A DNA stretch of 64,000 nt. It comes from Anthopleura xanthogrammica. Lineage: Eukaryota > Cnidaria > Anthozoa > Actiniaria > Actiniidae. Below, one piece after another: positions 40,020-50,769 of the stretch. Location: the NCBI GenBank assembly GCA_964019055.1, contig OZ025212.1:9849109-9913108 (forward strand). Reading direction: 5' to 3'. The position numbers were made by a program, and so were the translations under genes. Below the pieces are notes generated by a model. The model searched no databases, was not told the origin of the DNA, and saw nothing but the letters and a program-made list of their open reading frames with translations. Every line of letters starts with the position of its first letter. The stretch's first letter is position 1.

Positions 40020-40608
40020 AATTTCTGATAAGTTTTCAATCACATTTATACAAGCACTGTCGAACTTCTGGTATCTTTTATTTTAGGGGTATTTTTGAAA
40101 ATTTCAGACGGGCACACTTGAATTTTACACCAGAGTTCTCCCAGAGGCACCGTAAATTTAGGATCTCGTTAGGAGGCTGTAAAAATATATGATAACTAGC
40201 GGTAAGCTAGTGTGGGCTGCGTCGGTGTTTCTAATGAAACAGTTGGACGAAGGACTAGCATCCAAAACGTCAGTAAGTGATCTTTCTTATTTTTTACGGT
40301 GTAAAATTTACCTTTTTATCACAACTGTAAAAATGATTGTTTGGTCACCCTGTGTGTCACGCACACAATGACATCAGTAACATATATGATCACATGCTCA
40401 GCAGTAGTGGTGGTCTACATAGAAAAAAAACATGCATGAAACCACTATTTTATTACCAAATCAACTTTAGTGTTAAGCAATAGCAATTATATGATATTGA
40501 TTATATTAACGTTTATATACTCTCAACTAATAGCTACCATTAGAACGGTTCAAGTCACGTTTACGAACTCAATTACTAACCAATGTCCCCAAGGTTTGCA
40601 CTTAACTG
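40020..40608. repeat. Inverted copy of unit E flank plus ~110 bp extra
   Basis: 40020-40495 is an inverted copy of 39056-39535 with a few substitutions and a short replaced stretch near 40437. 40496-40608 matches nothing else in the window. At 40609 the normal unit sequence resumes with AATTCAATTTTTT. The insertion 39536-40608 is thus flanked by AATT on both sides and carries an inverted piece of its own neighbour. The plus-strand 60-codon frame at 40189-40371 is just the mirrored copy of the minus-strand frame at 39184-39366. Confidence 0.8.
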
Positions 40609-40672
40609 AATTCAATTTTTTAGACACACAAAGGCTATGTTATTCCTTCCCGCCAAACCTTTATGATTTATT

Positions 40673-43600
40673 CACTCTCGCAAACATGATCACAGTTTGC
40701 CACACTTAACTGGATTGAGAACAAAAACCACAATTACGGTCGCATTGCTCACACAAACATGATCACAGTTTGCAACACTTTACCGAATTGTATTCAAGAG
40801 ACACGATCACGATCTCATTCAATCTACAAACATGATCACAGTTTGCAACCCTTTACTGAAATATATTCAAGAGACACGATCACGATCTCTTTCACTCTAC
40901 AAACATGATCACAGTTTGCAACCCTTTACTGAAATATATTCAAGAGACACGATCACGATCTCATTCACTCTACAAACATAATCACAGTTTGCAACACTTT
41001 TACTGAAATGTATTCAAGAGACACGATCACGATCTCAATTCACTCTACAAACATGATCACAGTTTGCAACCCTTTACTCAATTGTTTTCAAGAGACAGGA
41101 TCACGATCTCATTCACTCTACAAACATAATCACAGTTTGCAACCCTTTACTGAAATATATTCATAAGACACGATCACGATCTCATTCACTCTACAAACAT
41201 GATCACAGTTTGCAACACTTTATTGAATTGTATTAGAGAGACACGATCACGATCTCATTCACTCTACAAACATGATCACAGTTTGCAACCCTTTACTGAA
41301 ATATATTCAAGAGACACGATCACGATCTCATTCACTCTACAAACATGATCACAGTTTGGAACACTTTTACTGAAATGTATTCAAGAGACACGATCACGAT
41401 CTCATTCACTCTACAAACATGATCACAGTTTGCAACCCTTTACTCAATTGTTTTCAAGAGACACGATCACGATCTCATTCACTCTACAAACATAATCACA
41501 GTTTGCAACCCTTTACTGAAATATATTCATAAGACACGATCACGATCTCATTCACTCTACAAACATGATCACAGTTTGCAACACTTTATTGAATTGTATT
41601 AGAGAGACACGATCACGATCTCATTCACTCTACAAACATAATCACAGTTTGAAACACTTTACTGAATTGTATTCAAGAGACACGATTACGATCTCATTCA
41701 CTCTACAAACATGATCACAGTTTACAACACTTTACTGAATTGTATTCAAGAGACACGATCTCGATCTCATTCACTCTACAAACATGATCACAGTTTGCAA
41801 CCCTTTACTGAAATATATTCATAAGACACGATCACGATCTCATTCACTCTACAAACATGATCACAGTTTGCAACACTTTATTGAATTGTATTAGAGAGAC
41901 ACGATCACGATCTCAATCACTCTACAAACATAATCACAGTTTGAAACACTTTACTGAATTGTATTCAAGAGACACGATCACGATCTCATTCACTCTACAA
42001 ACATGATCACAGTTTACAACACTTTACTGAATTGTATTCAAGAGACACGATCACGATCTCATTCAATCTACAAACATGATCACAGTTTGCAACCCTTTAC
42101 TGAAATATATTCATAAGACACGATCACGATCTCGTTCACTCTACAAACATGATCACAGTTTGCAACACTTTATTGAATTGTATTAGAGAGACACGATCAC
42201 GATCTCATTCACTCTACAAACATAATCACAGTTTGAAACACTTTACTGAATTGTATTCAAGAGACACGATCACGATCTCATTCACTCTACAAACATGATC
42301 ACAGTTTACAACACTTTACTGAATTGTATTCAAGAGACACGATCACGATCTCATTCACTCTACAAACATGATCACAGTTTGCAATACTTTACCGAATTGT
42401 ATTCAAGAGACACGATCACGATCTTATTCACTCTACAAACATGATCACAGTCTGCAACACTTTTACTGAAATGTATTCAAGAGACCCGATCACGATCTCA
42501 TTCACTCTACAAACATGATCACAGTTTGCAACCTTTTACTGAATTGTTTTCAAGAGACACGATCACGATCTCATTCACTCTACAAACATGATCACAGTTT
42601 ACAACGCTTTTACTGAAATGTATTCAAGAGACACGATCAGGATCCCAATCACTCTACAAACATGATCACAGTTTGCAACCCTCTACTGAATTGTTTTCAA
42701 GAGACACGATCACAATCCCAATCACTCTACAAACATAATCACAGTTTGCAACACTTTACTGAATTGTATTCTAGAGACACGATCACGATCTCATTCACTC
42801 TACAAACATAATCACAGTTTGCAACACTTTACTGAAATATATTCAAGAGACACGATCACGATCTCATTCACTCTACAAACATGATCACAGTTTGCAACCC
42901 TTTACTGAAATATATTCAAGAGACACGATCACGATCTCATTCACTCTACAAACATGATCACAGTCTGCAACCCTCTACTGAAATGTTTTCAAGAGACACG
43001 ATCACGATCCCAATCACTCTACAAACATGATCACAGTTTGCAATACTTTACCGAATTGTATTCAAGAGACACGATCACGATCTCATTCAATCTACAAACT
43101 GAACATGATCACAGTTTGCAATACTTTTACTGAAATGTATTCAAGACACACGATCACGATCTCATTCACTCTACAAACCTGATCACAGTTTGCAATCCTT
43201 TACTGAAATATATTCAAGAGACACGATCACGATCTCATTCACTCTACAAACATGATCACAGTTGGGAACCCTTTACTGAAATATATTCAATAGACACGAT
43301 CACGATCTCGTTCACTCTACAAACATGATCACAGTTTGCAATCCTTTACTGAAATATATTCAAGAGACACGATCACGATCTCATTCACTCTACAAACATG
43401 ATCAAAGTTTGCAACCCTCTACTGAATTGTTTTCAATAGACACGATCACGATCCCAATCACTCTACAAACATAATCACATTTTGCAACACTTTACTGAAT
43501 TGTATTCAAGAGACACGATCACGATCTCATTCACTCTACAAACATGATCACAGTTTGGAACCCTTTACTGAATTGATTTCAAGAGACACGATCACGATCC

Positions 43601-43710
43601 CAATCACTCTACAAACATAATCACAGTTTGCAACCCTTTACCGAAATATATTCAAGAGACACGATCACGATCTCATTCACTCTACAAACATTATCACAGT
43701 CTGCAACCCT
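40673..43710. repeat. Unit E minisatellite, left part, ~41.6 copies
   Basis: Longest run of the 73-bp monomer. It has higher variant diversity than other units, including monomers reading ggaacc, an insertion near 43098, and loss of the usual word order near 43260. Multi-monomer blocks are repeated (compare 41500-41700 with 41820-42000 and 42070-42250). It is interrupted by the LINE at 43711 within the word gcaaccct. Confidence 0.95.
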
Positions 43711-46250
43711 ATAATAATAATAATAAAAATATATTTTTATGTCAAAGCATCTAACTAGGTCTTGATGCTTTAACAATATAACAATAAAAATAATATAGAC
43801 AAATAGTAAAAAAATAAATAAAACGATAAAAACATATATATATAAATATTAACGCGTATACACCGAATCGGAATACGGCGACCAATCCGTGCAACCACCA
43901 CTCCGGATCGACCATTCCCCCACACACGTGAAAACGCTTTTAAGCTTCCACGTGAACACGAGGCCGGACAGTCAGGAACAACAGCCACCCAAACCAGCCG
44001 CCACATCCCGATTCGGTGTATTAAATCAGAAAAACAAATCAGTCAAAACGGAAATTAGTATTTAAAATGTAAAAAGTAATAATATAATAAATCACGATAT
44101 GTGCAAAGTAGTCATTAAATTAGTTTATAGGAATAGAACGGTTCATAGGAATAGCTTCGTGATGGAAGAAATAGAAGTTAAGAGGCTAATTATATTGATA
44201 ACAAATAATATTGTTTAAAAAGGAGTGTCTTTAGGCCGGTTTTAAAAGTTTGATAACATTCGGCACCATGAAGCGACAACGGTAGCTGTTAGGATCGAAT
44301 CCTTCTGTTCATGTCATGTATGTCATTTGTCACGATCAAGACGCTTCATTTCTGATTTCTGTTTTCGGTTTAATGTGACGAAGCTTTGAAGGTTTGATCT
44401 GGTGGCGAATTACAGTTGAATCAAATGTCTCTAAAAAATGTCCGGTATATCTCCTGGTATATCTCCTGGTATATCTCCTGGTATATCTACTAAATCAACT
44501 AAATCAACTAAATCACGAGTCAATGATTCCAAAGGTCATTTAGCAATCTGATATCCCCTAACAGTAACGCAATATAAATAATGTTCATGTTAATGTTTAA
44601 TTGAATATATATATATCAGTGTTCAGTGTCTTCAACAGTAGCTTATTCCATAGTCTTGGCCCAGCTGATGAAAATGTTCTGTCACCGTAGCTTTTGGTGT
44701 TGGTCCTTGGAACGGCCAGGAGCTTCTTCCCATTCGACCTCAGAACGCGAGAATTGGAATATACGCGCAACAGCTCCTCTAAGTATGCCGGAGCAAGTCC
44801 ATGTAATGACTTGTAGACCAGCATAAGTAATTTACACTCGATGCGAGCACTAATTGGCAGCCAGTGGAGCCTCCTTAAGACAGTGGTGACGTCTTCGTCC
44901 TGTTTGGGTCGAGCTACGACTCTGGCAGCTGAATTTAAGACACGTTGTAGTTTCTTGAGCTCGTACTCCGGCAAACCATAAAGCAAGCTGTTACAGTGAT
45001 CCAGCCTTGATGTAACGAAGGCATGGACCAACCTTTCAGCAGTTGGCTGATCCAGGTACTTCCGAATCTTGCTTATTTGGCTAAGAGCCATAAAGGAGGA
45101 CTTGCAGCAATTACTGATCTGTTGCTTGTAGGACAAGTTGTGGTCAAACATTACACCAAGATTACGAGCTTCTGGTGTTGGTGAGATTTCAGACCCTCCA
45201 AATCGTACTTCCGAGATAGCAGAAACTGAAAGCGCAAACTTTGAATGGATCAGTAGCAGTTCAGTCTTGTCGTCGTTTAGAACTAGTTTATTGTTTAGGC
45301 ACCAGGTCTTCATATCATTTAAACAGTTCTGTAGGACATAGACAGCGTTATCGTGGTCAGTACCCTTCTCAATGATGATGTACAATTGTGTATCATCCGC
45401 GTACGTCATGGCAGATAACCCATGAGCAGCCAGTATGTCTTCAAGAGGAGCAACATAAAGACAAAAGAAGAGAGGACCAAGGACGGAGCCTTGGGCGACG
45501 CCACAATCAAGATCGTATGTAGATGAAGTCGAGTTCATAACACTGATAAACTGGTGTCGATCCTCGGAGTATGATCGGATCCAAGCTAGCACAAGTCCAG
45601 AGAAGCCAAATCTTTCTTCGAGTCTTTGCAGCAAAATGCCATTATCAATGGTGTCAAAGAGTACAAGCAGAGCCTCAGAACCCTTGTCTACTGCTCTGAG
45701 GAGATCATCATGGACGCGAAGCAGTGCCGTCTCAGTGCTGTGGTGTTGACGGTAGGCTGATTGCATCTTAGGATACAAATTGTTTACAGCAAGGTGGTGA
45801 TGTAACTGAGGTGCAACAGCACGTTCCAGAACTTTTGATAGGTAGCTGAGATTGGAGATCGGTCTGTAATGGTTCAGGACCTCCGGATCTAAAGATGGCT
45901 TCTTTATAAGAGGTGTTACTTGGGCGGTCTTGAAGATACTAGGAACTGTGGCAGACGAGAGGGACAGGTTAACAATGTTCGTAATGACTGGAAGTAAGGA
46001 ATCTAAGCACTTCTTGAGTAGACTTGTTGGTATAGGATCAAGACTGCAAGAATTGGTCGGTGAGTTCATAATGATAGATCGAACAGTGTCAGAGTCAACC
46101 TGAGAGAATTCAGCAAGAAGATCCCCAGACCACGGCCTCTGGAGATGAAGATGATTGAGATCGTTGACTGGTGTAGATGTAGGCCTGAGGCTTTGGATTT
46201 TATTCTTAAAATGATTGGCGAAGGCAACAGCAGGATCATCCTTAGATGAT
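43711..46250 (-). mobile_element. CR1/L2-like LINE, 5'-truncated, inserted in the minisatellite
   Basis: The minus-strand 3' end is a (TTA)n microsatellite tail at 43711-43723, as in CR1/L2-group elements. The 5' end at 46250 is truncated within ORF2, since the open frame continues without a start to the boundary. Satellite resumes at 46251-46253 in register with the left side (gcaaccct then ctactgaaatg), with at most a 2-bp CT duplication. The 3' untranslated part (43724-44596) holds four copies of tggtatatctcc (about 44450-44490) and AT-rich sequence but no gene. Confidence 0.85.
44597..46250 (-). pseudogene. LINE reverse transcriptase (ORF2 C-terminal part), catalytic motif deleted
   Basis: The open frame runs from the truncated 5' end to a stop at 44597, about 550 codons. 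Seen in order: the RT finger region with HYRPISNLSYLSK, RT motif A region, CGVAQGSVLGPLF (motif B), YADDTQLYI (motif C, near 45395), thumb, and the conserved C-terminal domain with SAARV, LHWLP and FSSAGPRLWNKL, all typical of CR1/L2. In motif A the sequence reads LLVLFDTIDNGILL: about six residues, including the first catalytic Asp, are missing in frame near 45660. The protein would be inactive although the frame is otherwise open. No endonuclease domain is present. Confidence 0.85.
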
Positions 46251-46566
46251 CTCTACTGAAATGTTTTCAAGAGACACGATCACGATCCCAATCACTCTAC
46301 AAACATGATCACAGTTTGCAACACTTTACTGAATTTGTTTCAAGAGACACGATCACGATCCCAATCACTCTACAAACATGATCACAGTTTGCAACACGTT
46401 ACTGAATTGTATTCAAGAGACACGATCACGATCTCATTTACTCTACAAACATGATCACAGTTTTCAACGCTTTACTGAATTGTATTCAAGAGACACGATC
46501 ACGATGTCATTCACTCTACAAACATGATCACAGTTTGCAACACCATACTAAAATTATATTCAAGTT
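46251..46566. repeat. Unit E minisatellite, right part, ~4 copies
   Basis: Continuation of the 73-bp array after the LINE. The last monomer decays into unique sequence (catactaaaattatattcaag). Confidence 0.9.
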
Positions 46567-46816
46567 CACGGACATATAGAAAACAATCAGAAACAATTAA
46601 ACATAAATACACTACCTAGATAAGATCGATATAAATGCCATATATACAAATTGCGAAACCGGCTAAACTGTCGACGATCCCTTTATAAATAACGAACTTG
46701 AAGTATAATAAAACAATCCTATTACAACTTTAACCAGTTAATAAGAATCTTTCTTGCCTATCAAATAACATTACAGGATATAACCAGCAAAACTATCGAA
46801 TTACTTCACAACTTAC
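46567..46816 (-). other. Probable first intron of the YR element's gag gene
   Basis: AT-rich unique sequence with no ORF. Its right edge on the minus strand is GTAAGT (46811-46816) directly after an open GAG codon, giving GAG|GTAAGT, a consensus 5' splice site. The minisatellite would lie within this intron. Confidence 0.45.
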
Positions 46817-46963
46817 CTCAGGTCGGTTTTCAACGGGCGCTGCTGGTGCTGCAGGTGCTACTGGTCCCGCAGGCGCTACTGCCTCATCGGCTTGGGCGGG
46901 CTAAACCAAGTTAGCTATTGCAACCGGATTTGCCACTGGAACTTGATTATCATTATCGCCCAT
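46817..46963 (-). pseudogene. Candidate first gag exon of the YR element
   Basis: Minus-strand ATG at 46961-46963 starts MGDNDNQVPVANPVAIANL, then an in-frame TAG at 46901-46903, then an Ala/Pro-rich stretch ending ENRPE at the splice donor. Low-complexity Ala/Pro sequence is common in Gag N-termini. It lies between the A1 terminal repeat and the minisatellite, the expected place for a leader exon. It is present only beyond unit E; amplified units A-D lack it. The exon call rests on the donor site and position, not on homology. Confidence 0.45.
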
Positions 46964-47004
46964 CCCACAAATAGTCGGGGTGTAGGGAAGTCAACGAAGA
47001 GCAA

Positions 47005-47159
47005 GATTTCTTGTCGCCGAGTAATGTAGGTATGGCGTCGTTTGACTTATATACGCCCCAACAGCCAATCAGGATTACCCCGAGGGACATTCTCACGTGA
47101 AAGTATATTAAAATAACCTTCCTTCAACAGAACATGCATATTCAATGACTTTGCATAGT
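47005..47159 (-). repeat. 5' split direct repeat A1 of the YR element
   Basis: 155 bp, ungapped and same orientation as 7576-7730 and its equivalents, with 4 differences. It marks the 5' end of the founder element; the tRNA-like repeat begins at the next bases (tatgcctatgatgatgg). As the 5' terminal region it likely held the element's promoter, but no specific box is evident. Confidence 0.8.
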
Positions 47160-48073
47160 ATGCCTATGATGATGGAATGAAATATGTATATGATCGTACC
47201 ATACTTTAAAATGAAGAGAAAAAAATATTAAATTTTAGCCCCAACTGGGAATCAAACAAAGGAACCTCCGTATCCTAGTTGGACGCTTTGCCGCTGAACT
47301 AAAGGGGTTTCCAATGGCGAATAACGTTCTTAGTCCACACTATATTGTGACAAAAGTACTGTATATGCTACCGTCACAGAAATGTCTAAGGAAATATACG
47401 ATAAACATGGTATGCGTATGATGATGGAATGAAATGTGTATATGATCGTACCAATTTGTGAAATTATAAGAAAAAAAAAATAATTATGAGACACAGATGG
47501 GAATGGTCCCCCAGGACCTTCCGTAACCGAGTCGGTCGCTTCTCCACTGAGCTAGAGGAGACTCTAATGGCGTGTTAGGTCGATTGTGGACACTATATTG
47601 CGACAAACGTACTGTATATTCTACAATCACAGAAATCTCTAAGGAAATATACCATAAACAAAGTATGCGTATGATGATGGAATGAAATGTGTATATGATC
47701 GTACCAAACTGTGAAAAAACCAGAAAAAAAAAATAATTCCGAGGTCCAGATCGGAATAGGACCCAGGAACCTCCGTATCGTAGTCTGACGCTCCGCCACA
47801 GAGCTAGAGGAGATTCTAATGGGGAATCAATTCGTTTGTCTCTACTATATTGCGACAAACGTACTGTATTTGCTAAAGTAACAGAAATGTCTAAGGAGAT
47901 ATACGATAAACATCCTATGCGTATGATGATGGAATGAAATGTGTATATAATCGTACCAAACTGTGAAATATTCAGAAAAAAATAATATTTCTGACGCCTA
48001 GATGGGAATCGACCCAAGGACCCCCGGTATCCTAGTCGGACAACCTGCCACTGAGCTAGAAGAGACTAATGGT
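47160..48073 (-). repeat. tRNA-derived tandem repeats, right flank of the YR element
   Basis: Four partly diverged units (boxes near 47301, 47550, 47803, 48056). The first continues the repeat broken at 7406-type positions. More diverged from one another than the clusters inside the array. The 177-codon open frame across this cluster is a chance reading of repeats. Confidence 0.75.
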
Positions 48074-49102
48074 GTGTAAATATGTAGGATTTAACTCGGG
48101 CAAAGTATGACCGAGTCAACTCGAACAACAACAACATCACCCCAACACCCACACTATATATTTTTACCATATATTAGTATTTAGTTTTATAATAAATCTC
48201 TATTCAAAATTTTCTTTCCTTTCCCACCCACCCCCCAAAAAACCCTAAAGCCCCCGTTTCGGAATCCCGGCCCCCCCACATACAAGCCTCACTCACAAGA
48301 CCCTACTTATTCTCGGCTACACAAGAAATTCCCCCTTTCGCGCCAGACGCTTAGTAACAACCATGGCACATACAGGAGACACCCGAAGACTAGCCTTAGA
48401 ACTAGGGCACGTACGCTGTCTACAGCCATCCAGAGGTACGATTTTCATTTTCCGACACGAACACACTATATATTCCTTCATATTTCCCTCTCCGAGTTCT
48501 TCCCTCGCCCTAACTACAAACTCTCCTTCGCCCTCCATGGCTTATTCCCGCACATATACATAACCCCACGGCAGAACCGGTTTCTAGACGCTACGTGTAG
48601 GGTGAAGCTCCGGGCCTGAGAGTTTTGAAACACGTTGGTTGTTACAACCACCTTCTTGCGCCTTCACCCCTGAAGATAAGCGCAAGATTGAGCGTTTAGA
48701 TATTCACACACATACACACACCGACCGTTCTCTGCCTACATGTGAGCTCACTCTATTCCACATACAAACGAAACCCTTCCCTTTATCCCTATCCACACAC
48801 CCCTAAAACACGCGCCATCGCCCTTACAATCTGCTTTACCCTTTGCCTCTCGGGACTCTCCGTCTCCAAATACCACGCGTTCTTACCATCTGCATTCCTT
48901 TACCGCATGGCCGTTTTCGCATGCACACCTACATGATTCAATCCACATACACACATATGTATTTAGTACTACGCTTTTATTATATTATTGTTGTTGTCGC
49001 GTGCCCTATCCACCGACACGGGGTGTAGAGGAACGGAGATCGAGAAGTTAAACCACTTCGCCAAAATAAAGATTTTATTGTATTTGGTGCCGAGCGAGGC
49101 GG
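48074..49102 (+). repeat. LTR-like segment with poly(A) signal and PBS-like site
   Basis: A ~1-kb stretch unrelated to its neighbours starts with TGTGTAAATATG right after a broken tRNA-like unit, is C-rich in the middle, and has AATAAAG at about 49062, then TGGTGCCGAGCGAGGC at 49085. The last resembles a primer-binding site complementary to a tRNA 3' end. This suggests an LTR followed by leader sequence (to about 49294) of a truncated LTR element. The presumed LTR does not end in CA and no second LTR is seen, so the call is tentative. No ORF over 75 codons. Confidence 0.3.
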
Positions 49103-49294
49103 CAAAGGCTAGAAATGATTACATATAAACTTATGTCGGGGCGAGGAATATTATCCAATAAGTAATGAAATGATCAACTAATGGAATATAGAGGAGTGGT
49201 AACCTGCGTTCGGTCCTTGCTCCAAGCCGAAAAATCTCCAAGACAATTGCTCCACAATGTGATGAGTTATTTACTCTGTGGCTTCTTGTGTGAA
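49103..49294. other. Leader-like remnant, no gene
   Basis: Unique sequence between the PBS-like site and the next tRNA-like repeat. No ORF or repeat was recognised. Confidence 0.35.
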
Positions 49295-50380
49295 GGTATA
49301 TGATCGTACCATACTTTAACATCAACAGAAACAAATATTAAATTTGAGCCCCAACTTGGAATCGAACCAAAGAACCTCCGTATCCTAGTTGGACGCTTTG
49401 CCGCTGAGCTAGAGGGGACTCAAATGGCGAATAACGTCCTTAGTCCACACTATATTGTGACAAAAGTACTGTATATGCTACAGTCACAGAAATGTCTTAG
49501 GAAATATAGATCGATTGTGGACACTATATTTTGACAAACGTACTGTATATGCTACAATCAAAGAAATGTCTAAGGAGATAAACGATAAACATGGTATGCG
49601 TATGACGATGGAATGAAATGTGTATATGATCGTACCAAACAATGAAATAATCAGAAAAAAATATTAATTATGATGTCCAGATGGGAATCGAACCCAGGAC
49701 CCTCCGAATCGTAGTCGGACGCTCTACCACTGAGCTAGAGAACACTCTAATGCCGAATAAGGTCGTTAGTCCACATTATATTTTGACAAACGTACTGTAT
49801 ATGCTATCATCAAAGAAATGTCTAAGGAAATATACGATAAACATGGTATGCGTATGATGATGGAATTAAATGTGTATGATCGTACCAAACTGTGAAATAA
49901 TCAGAAAAAAATTATATTTCTGACGCCCAGATGGGAATCGACCCCAAGACCCTCGGTTTCCTAGTCCGACAACCTCCTACTGAGCTAGAGGAGATTCTAA
50001 TGGCGAGTAAGTTCGTTTGTCCACACTATATTCTGACAAAAGAACTGTATATGCTACAGTTTCAGAAATATCACAGGAAATATACGATAAACATGGTATG
50101 TGTATGATGATGAAATGAAATGTGTATATGATCGTACCAAACTTTGAAATTATTAGAAAAAAAAAAAATTCTGAAGTCCAGATGGGAATTGACCCCAGGA
50201 TCCTCTGTATGCTCGTCGGAAGCTCTGCTACTGAGCTAGAGGAGACTCAAATGGGGATTAAGGTCGTTAGTCGACACTATATTGTGACAACCGTACTGTC
50301 TATGCTACAGTCACAGAATTGTCTAAGAAAATATACGATATACATGGTATGCGTATGATGATGGAATGAAATGTGTATAT
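49295..50380 (-). repeat. tRNA-derived tandem repeats, including the best-preserved head
   Basis: Four units (boxes near 49420, 49735, 49987, 50236). The head at about 49681-49740 is the most tRNA-like in the window: the minus strand reads TAGCTCAGTGGTAGAGC, then TCCGA-CTACGAT-TCGGA forming a perfect anticodon stem with loop anticodon ACG, then GGTTCGATTCC. The T-stem has 4 of 5 pairs; no acceptor stem forms and no CCA end is possible. This points to an Arg(ACG)-like ancestor, though the anticodon differs in other units. Confidence 0.78.
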
Positions 50381-50495
50381 AATTGAAAATTAAACGAGAC
50401 TTACTTGTAAGGTGAAGTTTGATGATAATCCTACCAAATCCGCAGTGGTACTTAGGGTTAACATGAGATGTGCACGTGCCGCCCTGAGTCAGATT
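50381..50495 (-). repeat. Right inverted terminal repeat of the DIRS1-like element
   Basis: 50430-50494 is the inverse of 53324-53258 (shared words include CCAAATC(C)GCAGTG, GTTAACA, CACGTGCCGCC). It extends about 49 bp beyond the left repeat's end, matching the asymmetric right-repeat extension known in DIRS1. Confidence 0.82.
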
Positions 50496-50577
50496 TTAAA
50501 GATTGTGGACATAAAGGAAGAGTCCATGAGATAGACACAGACTGGAAAAATTAGGGTTGGGTGAAACGTGGGAGGGC

Positions 50578-50699
50578 ATGTTAACCCTAACTACCACTGC
50601 GGATTTGGTAGAATTATCATCAAACTTCAACTTACAGGTAAGTCTGGTTTAATTTTGAATTCTACCAAATCGCAGTGACGTACTTCCGGTTAACACGAG
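50578..50699 (-). repeat. Internal complementary region (ICR)
   Basis: Two abutting parts meet near 50660. 50578-50658 is the complement of the outer end of the right repeat, including its extension. 50660-50699 is the complement of the outer end of the left repeat (tctaccaaatcgcagtgacg against the 53324 end). Joining the two termini of the element in a circle would give the complement of this stretch, as expected for an ICR used in circle formation. Confidence 0.82.
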
Positions 50700-50769
50700 A
50701 TTTTAAAGCAAAATTATGGACACAACCATCCTTGCAATAACCATATTACATATTCAATAAACATCGGCA

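Noticed and set aside
40189..40371. 60-codon plus-strand frame as a gene
   Set aside because: Exact mirrored copy of the minus-strand frame at 39184-39366, created by the inverted duplication; part of it may be a gag exon fragment, not a separate gene.
43770..44006. 78-codon frame in the LINE 3' region
   Set aside because: Low-complexity hydrophobic tail in an AT-rich 3' UTR; no domain and no independent start context.
48317..49028. Several 60-73 codon frames in the C-rich LTR-like block
   Set aside because: Overlap each other on both strands, carry no motif, and fit noncoding LTR-like sequence better.
49681..49740. Functional tRNA-Arg(ACG) gene
   Set aside because: D-arm, anticodon arm and T-loop are present but the flanks cannot pair into an acceptor stem and the T-stem has a mismatch.
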